From Schleiferilactobacillus perolens DSM 12744 (lineage in GTDB: Bacteria > Bacillota > Bacilli > Lactobacillales > Lactobacillaceae): 64,000 nucleotides of DNA. The stretch spans positions 1 through 64,000 of the forward strand of contig NZ_AZEC01000006.1 in assembly GCF_001435585.1 (NCBI RefSeq), given 5' to 3'. Of this stretch, positions 28,316 to 36,645 are shown one piece after another. The notes beneath the pieces were generated by a model. It made no database searches. It worked only from the letters and a program-made list of their open reading frames with translations, and was not told the origin of the DNA. The position numbers and the translations under genes are program-made. Position 1 is the stretch's first letter. The number at the start of each line of letters is the position of its first letter.

Positions 28316-29554
28316 CTATTTATTAGCCCGCAAATTGGCTAAACGTAACTCGGGAATAAACATGATCACTAAGACGAAATTCAGTGCCAAACTGCCTGCC
28401 GTGAACAGGAAACAGCCATTATAATCAAACAGACTGGTGACAAACCCGCCCATCAGAGAGCCGATGACACTGCCCATGGCCTGAAACGATTGGTTCCAGC
28501 TAAAGACGGTACCAGTGTAATCCTGCGGGGTGCCCTTGGAAAGCAGGGTCTGAACAGTGGGAAACAGCGCACCATCAGACACACCCACCATTAACCGGAA
28601 AAAGGCGAGCCCCCAAACACTGCCGACAATGCCCTGAGGAATGTACATTAATACCGCAAATATGTAACCGAAGATCAAGATTTTCCCGCTGCCGTAACGA
28701 TCTCCCAATCGACCTAAACGAGGGGCCGCAATTAAGTTAGAAATCCCCGGCAAGGCTGCCACTAAACCAGCGACGAGTGCGATGGGCCCGATATTGTGCA
28801 TCAATTCTTTGACGTACAAACTGATGATGGGATAAACCGTCATATTGCCCATTTGAATGATCATGGTGGACACCAGCAGGGTCATGATCGCCCGGGGATT
28901 CTTGACTTGCGTGAGCAGTCCTGGCCGTTTCTTTTTGTTCAACAGATCTGGACTGGGCTGATAGTGTTCGTGGACCAAGGTCAGGCTCAGGAAGAACACG
29001 ATCAAGAGCAAAAAGCCGGTGATGACAAACGTTAACCGAATAGAGAAGGTTTGGGCTAAAAAGCCGCCGACCACGGGGCCGATTAAATTGCCAGACACCA
29101 TCCCGGTGGTCAAGATGCCAATGGCGGCACCGCTGTGTTCCTTCGGTGTTTCCGTGGCAATCAAGGCACTGGCGTTGGGAATGTACCCCGACACCAACCC
29201 GTTGAGTGCCCGCAAGCCGATCAATGCCCAGACACTGTGGACAAAGCCGGTAGCGCCAATGATCAACGCCATACCGAGGCTTGAGCGCAGCAACATGAGT
29301 TTGCGGCCGCGCCGATCAGCCAGTCGCCCCCAGAAGGGTGAGACCAAAGCGACAACAAGAAATGTGGCCGCAAAGGTGATACCAGAATAAATCGATAATT
29401 GACTCTTGGTGAAATTACCCATTTCAGACACGTAGAGTGAAAGAAATGGAGAGATCTCACTGAAGCCGACGCCGGCGATGAAAGTCCCTACCCACAGCAC
29501 GGCCAGATTTCTCTGCCACCCTTGCAGATTCCGCAATTCTCGTAATTTTCCCAC
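28316..29554 (-). CDS. MFS multidrug efflux transporter, 12 TM (PmrA-like)
   Basis: 412 aa from GTG 29554 with GCAGGA six bases upstream; a TTG at 29572 is the alternative. Twelve hydrophobic segments; motif A SPFWGRLADRRGRK between TM2 and TM3, and the drug antiporter motif GNLIGPVVGGFLA in TM5. Resembles pneumococcal PmrA and related DHA1 proton-driven exporters. Substrate unknown. It sits alone; 68 bp separate it from the TIM-barrel gene in the same direction. Confidence 0.85.
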   Translation of the reverse strand: MGKLRELRNLQGWQRNLAVLWVGTFIAGVGFSEISPFLSLYVSEMGNFTKSQLSIYSGITFAATFLVVALVSPFWGRLADRRGRKLMLLRSSLGMALIIGATGFVHSVWALIGLRALNGLVSGYIPNASALIATETPKEHSGAAIGILTTGMVSGNLIGPVVGGFLAQTFSIRLTFVITGFLLLIVFFLSLTLVHEHYQPSPDLLNKKKRPGLLTQVKNPRAIMTLLVSTMIIQMGNMTVYPIISLYVKELMHNIGPIALVAGLVAALPGISNLIAAPRLGRLGDRYGSGKILIFGYIFAVLMYIPQGIVGSVWGLAFFRLMVGVSDGALFPTVQTLLSKGTPQDYTGTVFSWNQSFQAMGSVIGSLMGGFVTSLFDYNGCFLFTAGSLALNFVLVIMFIPELRLANLRANK

Positions 29555-29832
29555 AAAAAATCCTGCTTTCAATAAAAGTGTATAACTCCTATTATAAGCA
29601 GGTTGGTCAAGCTATTGCGAATTGGTCCGATGTAAGGGGAACCAAAGGGATGGCGCTATTGCAAGAGATTGCGGTCAAATTCATCAAAATTGGTAATCAC
29701 CTGGTCAACACGATATGCGCCTTTCTATGCGGTATAGCCCCCCATTGACTATATTCATGAAGCCATGAATGGTGCCACTATATTCACAGGGTGCTGAATC
29801 ATCCAACCATAGCAGTGTGAAAAAAAGCTGTT

Positions 29833-30438
29833 CTATACCCATTTATTCTTCTGGGCGAAATGGACGGCCTCCAAACGGTTATGGACGGCGAGTTTACTGA
29901 AGATGGCGGATAAATAATTGCGGACCGTGCCTTCCGAAAGATAAAGGGTTTTGGCGATTTCTTTAGTACTTGCGCCATCCACGGCAGCTTTGAGTACATC
30001 CATTTCGCGCTCAGTTAAAGGGTTCTTGCTGGCGGTGACCATGTTTTGCACCAATTCGGGAGAATAAATCGTCGCTCCACCCTGAATACGGCGGATATCG
30101 GCGACTAAGTCGTCACTGGGCAAATCCTTGAGTAAGTAGCCATTCACCTGTGCGTTGATGGCCCGCTCAAAGTAGGCCTGCTGAGCAAAAGTCGTTAAGA
30201 TGATCACTTTTGTCTTCAAACCAGCGTGATGGATCCAATCGGCGACATCCAACCCGGTGGCCTTGGGCATCTCAATATCTAAGATGGCAATGTCCGGTAT
30301 TTCCCGGGAAATGTCCAGCCAGGCCTGCTGGCCATCGGCGGCGGTGCCAAGGACATGCAAGTCATCTTCCAGGTCCAAGAGCTGGGCCAGGGCAGAGGCC
30401 AAAAGGCTTTGATCTTCTGCCAGGTAAATAGTGATCAT
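29833..30438 (-). CDS. NarL/LuxR-type response regulator
   Basis: 201 aa. Receiver domain residues 1-118 (phosphoacceptor Asp in AILDIEMP, Thr in ILTTF, Lys in LLKDL) and a LuxR-type HTH (LTEREMDVLKAAVDGASTKE, then TLYLSEGTVRNYLSAIFSKL). Overlaps the kinase stop by four bases (ATGA). Last gene of the five-gene operon from 33361; likely regulates that ABC transporter, as DesR/LiaR-type regulators do. Confidence 0.9.
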   Translation of the reverse strand: MITIYLAEDQSLLASALAQLLDLEDDLHVLGTAADGQQAWLDISREIPDIAILDIEMPKATGLDVADWIHHAGLKTKVIILTTFAQQAYFERAINAQVNGYLLKDLPSDDLVADIRRIQGGATIYSPELVQNMVTASKNPLTEREMDVLKAAVDGASTKEIAKTLYLSEGTVRNYLSAIFSKLAVHNRLEAVHFAQKNKWV

Positions 30439-31520
30439 TTCGTTTCTACTTCCTTTCGCGGTAAAGTGGCCGTCACCAGGGTGCCGATTTGATTGGCGAC
30501 AATCTTTAATGTGCCGCCGACCTGTTCGACCCGCTCGAGCATACCGCTGACGCCATGGGAGTTGGTGCGGTGGTAATCCTTGCCGACACCGTTGTCCTGC
30601 ACCGTCATGATGTATTGGGCATTGGTGGCAGTGAACGTGACAGTGACCTGGCGGGCTTGACTATGACGAATCACATTGGTGATGGCTTCTTGCAAGACCG
30701 CCGCCAAGGTGACCTGACAAGCCGTGGGCCAATCATCAGCTAATTCTTCACCCTCGGTATATAAAGAGATGCGGGCCTCCCGCAGATTTTTCTCCAGCGC
30801 CAACAGGACATCAGCCAGGCTTTCCTGGCGCAGGTCATTGACAATATTGCGGACGAGCTGCAGATTTTCCCGACTCGTATCCGCAATATCTTGCAATTCA
30901 CCCACCGCTTTCTCCGGCTGCTTTTCTAACAGCTTCTCTGCTAATTGCGCTTTTACCGTAATCATGGAGAAGGATTGGCCGAGGTTATCATGCAAATCCC
31001 GGGCGATCCGTTCTCGTTCGCCCCGCCGCACGACCGCTTCCAAGCGACTGTTGGATTGCGCCAACCGGATGGAGCGGGAGACGGATTTGGAGAAGGAATA
31101 AGAAAAGATTGGCGAAATTGCGGGAAAGATCATCCCCCAAGCGGCACCATCGCCCCAATTGATGGTGGTGTACTGCCAATACAACATTGCAATCCCACCG
31201 ATTAAAGCACCATAGTAAGCCACTAAAAAAACTGCAAATTGACGCTTGGGATAATTGCTCAAGATCGAGGCCACTTGCCAGCCAGGAAAAATGAGTAAAT
31301 AGAACCCTTGCGCGAAGATGGCAAACAGGGCACAGGCGAGGACTTCTATCGGAATAGAGAAGCGCCAAGTATTGGGCCGTTCCATCACCAGAATATAGGA
31401 AACCAGGAACACCCCCGCCACGGAGAGCCAGAGATAATCGCTGGGCCGTGTTGGAGGCAAATACGAAATGATGGAGTATGGAAAATAGAGCAGCCAGACA
31501 TAGCCGATCACCCGGCTCAT
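30435..31520 (-). CDS. Sensor histidine kinase, HisKA_3 (DesK-like)
   Basis: 361 aa from ATG 31520, four bases after the permease stop; a GTG at 31559 overlapping the permease is the alternative. N-terminal half has about five or six membrane helices without a large external loop. HisKA_3 box ERIARDLHDNLGQSFSM gives the phosphoacceptor His; HATPase motifs ITNVIRHSQA and VQDNGVG follow. Typical of membrane-state sensors such as DesK. Partner of the regulator just downstream. Confidence 0.88.
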   Translation of the reverse strand: MSRVIGYVWLLYFPYSIISYLPPTRPSDYLWLSVAGVFLVSYILVMERPNTWRFSIPIEVLACALFAIFAQGFYLLIFPGWQVASILSNYPKRQFAVFLVAYYGALIGGIAMLYWQYTTINWGDGAAWGMIFPAISPIFSYSFSKSVSRSIRLAQSNSRLEAVVRRGERERIARDLHDNLGQSFSMITVKAQLAEKLLEKQPEKAVGELQDIADTSRENLQLVRNIVNDLRQESLADVLLALEKNLREARISLYTEGEELADDWPTACQVTLAAVLQEAITNVIRHSQARQVTVTFTATNAQYIMTVQDNGVGKDYHRTNSHGVSGMLERVEQVGGTLKIVANQIGTLVTATLPRKEVETK

Positions 31521-31524
31521 GTGT

Positions 31525-32316
31525 CTATTGTACGGACGGCGTTTCTTGGGTGCTGCCACGATGGATCACGACCTTTGTCATATTCTGCCAGGCAGTCAGG
31601 GCAAAGAGCAAAATCAGCATGCCCACTGCCCAGCCGGCTATGCCCATCATATCACGAGTGGGCAGTGCATTCCCGGCTAAAAAGCGGGTCAGCAGGTGAT
31701 TCGTCAAATAAGTGGGGGTGACTTTACCAATGGCTTGCACCCAATTGGGCAGTAAACTTAGCGGCCACCATAAACCACTGATGATCGCCAGCGGGAATGA
31801 CGTCAGGTTGCTCAATACGTTTAACAATTCCACGGATTGGATACGGGAGTAGAGGACACCCAGAGTCATCAGCGGGATACTGCCCAACACGGCAATGATC
31901 AAGACGCCTAGTCCGGTGCCGACGGATAATGCCACATGGTTTACGATGACGGCCACGAGCATGATTGCCAGAGCAGACAGAGCGTTCAATAATCCCATCA
32001 GGGTCAATAGTGAGGCATAGTAGTATTTAGTCCCGTTGGGTGTCAGCCTCAAAGTTTGCACCAGACCGACTTGCCGGTCGTGCTGCATTAGCGCCGCGAG
32101 ACTGAATAACGCGCCAATGACAATGCTGTAAACGATCATGCTGCCCATGTAGCTGCGGGCAAAGGTGACCATTTCACTGGCGGAGCCCATGGTCATCACT
32201 TTAGTAAACAGAATGTAAAAACCGATGGGCATGGCCAGAACGAAAAATAGATACTGGGGGTTGCGCAGAAATAGGCGCTTACCATCAAACTTTAGCTGGT
32301 TGAGAAATTTCTTCAT
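31525..32316 (-). CDS. ABC-2 type transporter permease
   Basis: 263 aa, six hydrophobic segments with an amphipathic N-terminus (LRNPQYLFFVLAMPIGFYIL), the usual architecture of ABC-2 permeases for drugs or peptides. Overlaps the ATPase gene by 32 bases, with an RBS-like AAGAAG inside that gene, implying translational coupling. Works with the ATPase at 32285. Confidence 0.85.
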   Translation of the reverse strand: MKKFLNQLKFDGKRLFLRNPQYLFFVLAMPIGFYILFTKVMTMGSASEMVTFARSYMGSMIVYSIVIGALFSLAALMQHDRQVGLVQTLRLTPNGTKYYYASLLTLMGLLNALSALAIMLVAVIVNHVALSVGTGLGVLIIAVLGSIPLMTLGVLYSRIQSVELLNVLSNLTSFPLAIISGLWWPLSLLPNWVQAIGKVTPTYLTNHLLTRFLAGNALPTRDMMGIAGWAVGMLILLFALTAWQNMTKVVIHRGSTQETPSVQ

Positions 32317-33202
32317 TTTGATCGTCTTCTTTCAATAAGTCGAGGTAAATGGTCTCCAAGGATTGCCGGGTGACTGTGAAGTGGTGCAAGTCGCTGAAGA
32401 ATGGCACCAGTGACTGCACGGTGAGATCGGTGTCGGTGCTGGTCAAGGTGATGTGATCGGTCGTCGCAGTGACAGCACTGACGCCGGGGAGATGGGCAAA
32501 AGCGGTGGGGGCTAACGGGGCGGTGAAGCTGATCTGGCCCCCGTTATGCGCGTCTTGCAACTCATCCCAACTGCCCAAGTAGGCAAAGCGGCCTTGCGTG
32601 AGAATGGCGATCCGATCGGCCACGTGCTGGATTTCTTCTAAATAATGACTGGTAATAATGACGGTGACATGACGGGTGCGCATCCGTTCAATCAATGCCC
32701 AAAATTCCTGGCGGGCCTGGGCGTCCATGCCGACAGTGGGTTCATCTAGAAAGAGCAGTTGGGGTTGATGGACGATGGCACAAGCAAAGGTGACGCGGCG
32801 CAGCTGGCCTCCAGATAGTGTATTGATGCTTTGGTTGGCTTGCGCAGTGAGATTAGTGAGGGTTAAAACCTCATTCGTGGGCAATGCGTGGGGATATTGC
32901 GCGCCGATCAACGAAATGAGTTCACTGACGCGCACTCGGGGCAACTTCAGATTGCCCTGCAACATGGAACCAGTGGCGGCTTTTGCAGTCGGGTTGCCCG
33001 GTTGGCCGCCGAAGATGGTGATTCCCGCAGCGTCAGGGAGAATCCCTTGAATGAGATTGAGCAGCGTAGTTTTACCGGCACCGTTGGGGCCGACAAGACC
33101 GATGATTTCACCAGGTTGGACCGTCAAATCGACATCCCGCAAAACGGGCTTGCGACCATAATCAAACGCGACATGATCCAAGGTGATAATAGGATTTGTC
33201 AT
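32285..33202 (-). CDS. ABC transporter ATPase subunit
   Basis: 305 aa. Walker A GPNGAGKTT, signature LSGGQLRRVTFA, Walker B LLFLDEP, switch His in ITSHYLEEI, plus an 80-residue C-terminal extension as in drug-export DrrA/CcmA-type ATPases. Its AAGGAG RBS overlaps the stop codon of the 48-aa gene upstream. Confidence 0.9.
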   Translation of the reverse strand: MTNPIITLDHVAFDYGRKPVLRDVDLTVQPGEIIGLVGPNGAGKTTLLNLIQGILPDAAGITIFGGQPGNPTAKAATGSMLQGNLKLPRVRVSELISLIGAQYPHALPTNEVLTLTNLTAQANQSINTLSGGQLRRVTFACAIVHQPQLLFLDEPTVGMDAQARQEFWALIERMRTRHVTVIITSHYLEEIQHVADRIAILTQGRFAYLGSWDELQDAHNGGQISFTAPLAPTAFAHLPGVSAVTATTDHITLTSTDTDLTVQSLVPFFSDLHHFTVTRQSLETIYLDLLKEDDQNEEISQPAKV

Positions 33203-33214
33203 AATTTCGTCTCC

Positions 33215-33361
33215 TTAGAATAAGTGCATGCTGTATTTGAGGATCGCCAACACCGGAATGATGATGCTCCAGACTAGGGCATGGAGTGTGCGGAATTTCG
33301 GGTTGTGCCATGGATTCAGGTCCTGTGAGTCAGAAGAATTGTTATGGATGACTTTTTTCAT
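33215..33361 (-). CDS. 48-aa predicted membrane peptide heading the ABC/two-component operon
   Basis: ATG 33361 is preceded by GGAGGTTACCGATC (strong SD). The product starts MKKVIHNNSSDSQDLNPW, with a polar N-terminus of about 25 residues, then one hydrophobic helix (LVWSIIIPVLAILKY). The stop TAA at 33215-33217 is fused to the RBS of the ABC ATPase, tying it to the operon. Not recognised. It could be a small transporter subunit or a peptide sensed or exported by the system; inference only. Confidence 0.6.
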   Translation of the reverse strand: MKKVIHNNSSDSQDLNPWHNPKFRTLHALVWSIIIPVLAILKYSMHLF

Positions 33362-33510
33362 GATCGGTAACCTCCGTTTGTTTTCTGCTTTGTTGATGAA
33401 CTAAGAATATAAAAAAACTGGTCCGGCCAGTAGTAAGGACTGTCATGAGTGGGCATGACAAATGTCATGGATATCGGTATAGTATCCAGTAACGAAAGTA
33501 GGTGAGTGCA

Positions 33511-33879
33511 GTGAGCAATCAAACGTGGCGGACGGATATTGTCCTAATTGTGTTTCTGATTTTGTGTGCGATTGCGCGGTTTGTTGAACCGTTGGGTACC
33601 TGGTTCAATATTGTGCTGGTGGTAGCCGTCGCCGCCAGTATTGGCTGGCTGGGTTGGTTGATCTGGCAGCAGAAGGGTGGCCGCTGGGGAATCGTGGATG
33701 CGGCGATCACCCTCTTTTTAGTGGGATTTTTTGTGGTGGTACATGTTCGCCTGCAAAGCGAACCGGCAATCTTTCGCGGCAGTCAGTATATGACTTGGTT
33801 TTTGGCAGAGGCGGTCTACCTCGTGGGCCGCAGCACTGTGGTGGCACTGGCGGCCGTGGCAAAAAAGCGCGAACGATGA
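33511..33879 (+). CDS. Four-helix membrane protein of unknown function
   Basis: 122 aa from GTG 33511 (AGTAGGTG six bases upstream; GTG 33502 is too close). Four hydrophobic stretches (about 10-28, 32-52, 65-82 and 95-115) and a KKRER tail. No motif recognised. Lies 51 bases before the response regulator gene in the same direction, so may belong to that operon. Confidence 0.6.
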   Translation: MSNQTWRTDIVLIVFLILCAIARFVEPLGTWFNIVLVVAVAASIGWLGWLIWQQKGGRWGIVDAAITLFLVGFFVVVHVRLQSEPAIFRGSQYMTWFLAEAVYLVGRSTVVALAAVAKKRER

Positions 33880-33930
33880 AGGACGCGTGCACTAAGCCCA
33901 TCGATTGACGGAAAAGGGAGAACAATCAAT

Positions 33931-34602
33931 ATGGTCAAAATTTTGGTGGTTGAGGATGACACTCAGTTTAACGACATCATGCAAACAATATTGCGTCAGG
34001 CCGGTTACACCGTTCAGGGCGCTGCCGATCCGACTGCGGCCTATGATGCTTTGCATGGCAGTCAATTCGATTTGATTTTGTCGGACATCATGATGCCTAA
34101 GGTGGATGGCTATCAATTTGCCCAAGATATCCGCCGGACCAACCCCGACATTCCGATTCTTTTCATCACTGCGCGCGACGACATCGCCTCGAAGGAACGC
34201 GGGTTCAATAGCGGCATCGATGATTACATGGTGAAACCGATCAACTTTGACGAGTTGCAGTTGCGGATCAAAGCGTTATTACGGCGGGCCAAGATCACTG
34301 AAGACAATGTCTTAACGGTGGGCAATCTGACGTTGAACAACGAAGCGGTCAGCGCCATATTGGCCGGTCAAGAGATCAGTGTCACCGTGCGGGAATTTCA
34401 AATTCTGTACAAGCTGTTATCCTACCCGGACCATGCCTTTTCGCGGGCGGAGTTGATGGACGAATTTTGGGATCTGGCCAGTGACACCAGCATGCGCGCC
34501 GTGGATGTGTATATCACCAAATTGCGGGATAAGTTCAAAGACGCAGATGGGTTCACCATCAAAACCGTTCATGGACTCGGTTATAAGGCGGTGCTGAAAT
34601 GA
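33931..34602 (+). CDS. OmpR/PhoB-type response regulator
   Basis: 223 aa; AAAAGGGAG upstream. Receiver with acidic VVEDD, phosphoacceptor Asp in LILSDIMMP, Thr in LFITARD, Lys in DYMVKP; C-terminal winged helix (VREFQILYKLLSYPDHAFSR, then VDVYITKLRDKF and TVHGLGYKAV). Overlaps the kinase start by four bases. Targets unknown. Confidence 0.92.
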   Translation: MVKILVVEDDTQFNDIMQTILRQAGYTVQGAADPTAAYDALHGSQFDLILSDIMMPKVDGYQFAQDIRRTNPDIPILFITARDDIASKERGFNSGIDDYMVKPINFDELQLRIKALLRRAKITEDNVLTVGNLTLNNEAVSAILAGQEISVTVREFQILYKLLSYPDHAFSRAELMDEFWDLASDTSMRAVDVYITKLRDKFKDADGFTIKTVHGLGYKAVLK

Positions 34603-35666
34603 ACAATATGAAATATAAAGCAGTCCGCGTCCGAGTCAATCGGCACTTCTCCTGGTTTCAATTTTTTGGCTCGTTCTTTGTGATGAGTATTCTTGCGGCA
34701 ATGCCGGGCTTGATCTTGGGCAATAACTGGCACCTGGTCATCAGCCCGCAACTGGTCTGGTATGTGATCTACTGGATTCTGGTAGCGGCTGCGTTTTCTG
34801 CTTTTACGGCCTGGCAGAAGTATCATGCGTTTGATAAGCCGTTGCGGGACTTGAGCGATGCGGCGGAGAAAGTGGCCGGGGGTGATTTTTCGGTATATTT
34901 GCAGCCGGTCCATGCGCCTGAGAAATATGATTATTTGGACGCCATGTTTGCTAATTTCAACATCATGGTAGCTGAATTGGGTTCCACGGAAACGTTGCGG
35001 GAGGACTTTGTCGCCAATGTGTCCCATGAATTCAAACGCCCCCTGGCGAATATTCAAGGGTATGCCCAAGCATTACAGGAACCTGGTTTGAGCCCAGCTG
35101 ATAAGGCGCGCTACATTGCAACGATTAATCAAGCGGCCACACAACTGGCCGCATTGGTTACCAATATTTTGAAACTGAATAAGCTGCAGACCCAAGTCAG
35201 CCAGCCGACTCATGTCCCATTTGACCTCAGTGCGCAGTTGACGAGAGCAATACTCGATTATGATGACGCCTTGGACCAGAAAGACCTGGATTTGACGGTG
35301 GCCATACCAGACACGTTAACGATTGCCAGTGATCCAGAATTGCTGGGGATCGTGTGGCATAACATCATTGGTAATGCGGTGAAATTCGCGCCCGCACAGG
35401 GGCATGTCAAGGTAGCCGCTGAAAAACACAATCAAATGGTGCAAGTGACGATTCAAGACGATGGTGCGGGCATGGACGAGGCCACCCAGACCCATATCTT
35501 TGACAAGTTTTACCAAGGCGATACTTCCCACGCGGTGGAAGGCAATGGGCTGGGATTAGCCATGGTGGCCCAAATCATTCGGTTGATCGGTGCCCAAATT
35601 GCAGTGCACAGTCAACTGGGTCAAGGCACGACGATGATTGTGTCGATCCCCCAGCACGACAATTAA
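34599..35666 (+). CDS. Sensor histidine kinase
   Basis: 355 aa. Two membrane helices (about 20-45 and 55-75) with almost no external loop, a HAMP-like linker, then the HisKA box FVANVSHEFKRPLANIQGYA with His143 (Arg in place of the usual Thr in HEFKTPL). N-box IIGNAVKF, G1 DDGAGM, F-box FDKFYQGD, G2 GNGLGLAM. The short sensor region points to detection within the membrane. Cognate regulator is directly upstream. Confidence 0.9.
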   Translation: MNNMKYKAVRVRVNRHFSWFQFFGSFFVMSILAAMPGLILGNNWHLVISPQLVWYVIYWILVAAAFSAFTAWQKYHAFDKPLRDLSDAAEKVAGGDFSVYLQPVHAPEKYDYLDAMFANFNIMVAELGSTETLREDFVANVSHEFKRPLANIQGYAQALQEPGLSPADKARYIATINQAATQLAALVTNILKLNKLQTQVSQPTHVPFDLSAQLTRAILDYDDALDQKDLDLTVAIPDTLTIASDPELLGIVWHNIIGNAVKFAPAQGHVKVAAEKHNQMVQVTIQDDGAGMDEATQTHIFDKFYQGDTSHAVEGNGLGLAMVAQIIRLIGAQIAVHSQLGQGTTMIVSIPQHDN

Positions 35667-35700
35667 CATTTCAGCAACATCTTGTGAACAATTCAAAAAC

Positions 35701-35747
35701 ACGCCCCCTGTATTCTTAACTCATTAAGAAATACAGGAGGCGTTTTT
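35701..35747 (+). terminator. Terminator whose 3' arm carries the next gene's Shine-Dalgarno
   Basis: ACGCC-CCTGTATT-CTTAA pairs with TTAAG-AATACAGG-GGCGT around a CTCA loop, followed by TTTTT. AGGAGG in the right arm is the RBS for ATG 35749, so the hairpin both ends the kinase transcript and can mask that RBS. Confidence 0.65.
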
Positions 35748-35748
35748 G

Positions 35749-36255
35749 ATGGCACTAGATAACTTTGTCGCTTTTGAATACCTGCAGCAAACTGTGGCGG
35801 TGAGAATGCAAAACACCTATGTGGACGGCTATGCCAACTTCGGCTGGCAACTGCAAGAAGTCAAAGAAGGCGTCCATGGCGTGACGTTGTCGTTTAAACG
35901 CGATCGCACCATCGCCCATAAGACCGAACTGAATCGGTTGCAAAAGACCTTTGAACAACAACTGGCCCGGGTGATCCGACTGGAACGCGCGAAAAGCGTC
36001 GGGGCTCGAATCGTCGGGCTGACGGTGGGAATCGGTGGTGCGGCGTTCATGGCGGGTTCGGTATTTGCCTGGGAAGCGGCGCTGATCGTTCTTTCCATTA
36101 TCTTGGCCGTGCCAGGGTTCCTGGCGTGAGGCACTGCTTATTTTATCTATCGCTGGTGGCAGGGCCGCCAAACGATGAAGGTGACCCCGTTAATTGACGA
36201 GCAATACGATGCCATTGCGGAAACCAGCAAAGCGGCCTTTGCACTGCTGCACTGA
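35749..36255 (+). pseudogene. Membrane protein gene interrupted by an in-frame TGA
   Basis: The frame runs from ATG 35749 to a TGA at 36127-36129 (126 aa, ending VPGFLA) and then continues in the same frame for 41 more codons (GTAYFIYRWWQGRQ...KVTPLIDEQYDAIAE...) to TGA 36253-36255. The post-stop part has good coding character: a second half of a hydrophobic hairpin plus a soluble tail. One G-to-A change of TGG (Trp) would explain the break. The intact 168-aa product would have a soluble N-terminus (residues 1-85) and two membrane helices. Function unknown. A truncated 126-aa protein may still be made. Confidence 0.7.
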
Positions 36256-36269
36256 AGGAGGAAAACACC

Positions 36270-36344
36270 ATGACACTATTCATGTATGCCATTGCCGGAA
36301 TGCTCAGTATCTTGTTGGTCGCGGGAATCGCCGTGGATTGGTAA
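36270..36344 (+). CDS. 24-aa hydrophobic micropeptide
   Basis: ATG 36270 preceded by GGAGGAAAACACC (strong SD). The peptide MTLFMYAIAGMLSILLVAGI plus AVDW is one membrane helix. It sits 14 bases after the broken gene and 18 before the next, in an apparent run of small membrane genes. Spacing and SD support translation; function unknown. Confidence 0.5.
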   Translation: MTLFMYAIAGMLSILLVAGIAVDW

Positions 36345-36362
36345 CGAGGAGGTTGATCGGCC

Positions 36363-36629
36363 ATGATTTTAATTTTCTGTAGTTTGATCGGTTTGGTCTG
36401 CGGTGCCTTAGTGGGGGCGATTGATAAGTTGTGGCGGGGTGAAAATCTGATTGTCCTGACCCTGAGTTTAGTTTTTGGTGTTCTTGGCGCCGTCGTCACC
36501 GACCGGTTCATCATATTTGGCCCAGTGATCATGGGTCTTGATTTTTTGCCGGTATTCATCGGCGGATTGTTGTTCAGTGCGTTTGCAACGGTGATGTACC
36601 GCCAATGCGTACGAATTATTGAAAAATGA
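36363..36629 (+). CDS. Small membrane protein, three helices
   Basis: 88 aa, GAGGAGG before ATG 36363. Three hydrophobic segments with glycine-rich turns (SLIGLVCGALVGAIDKLW), loosely like the GlsB/YeaQ/YmgE group in layout but not firmly assigned. Part of the small membrane gene run 35749-36629, followed by the DHA2 exporter 16 bases on. Confidence 0.55.
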   Translation: MILIFCSLIGLVCGALVGAIDKLWRGENLIVLTLSLVFGVLGAVVTDRFIIFGPVIMGLDFLPVFIGGLLFSAFATVMYRQCVRIIEK

Positions 36630-36645
36630 AAGAGAGGTCCGACGA

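Noticed and set aside
29767-29787. GGTGCCACTATATTCAC resembles the outer end of the structured repeat (GGCACTATATTCA).
   Set aside because: Only about a dozen bases match, with no pairing partner arm; too short to call a copy.
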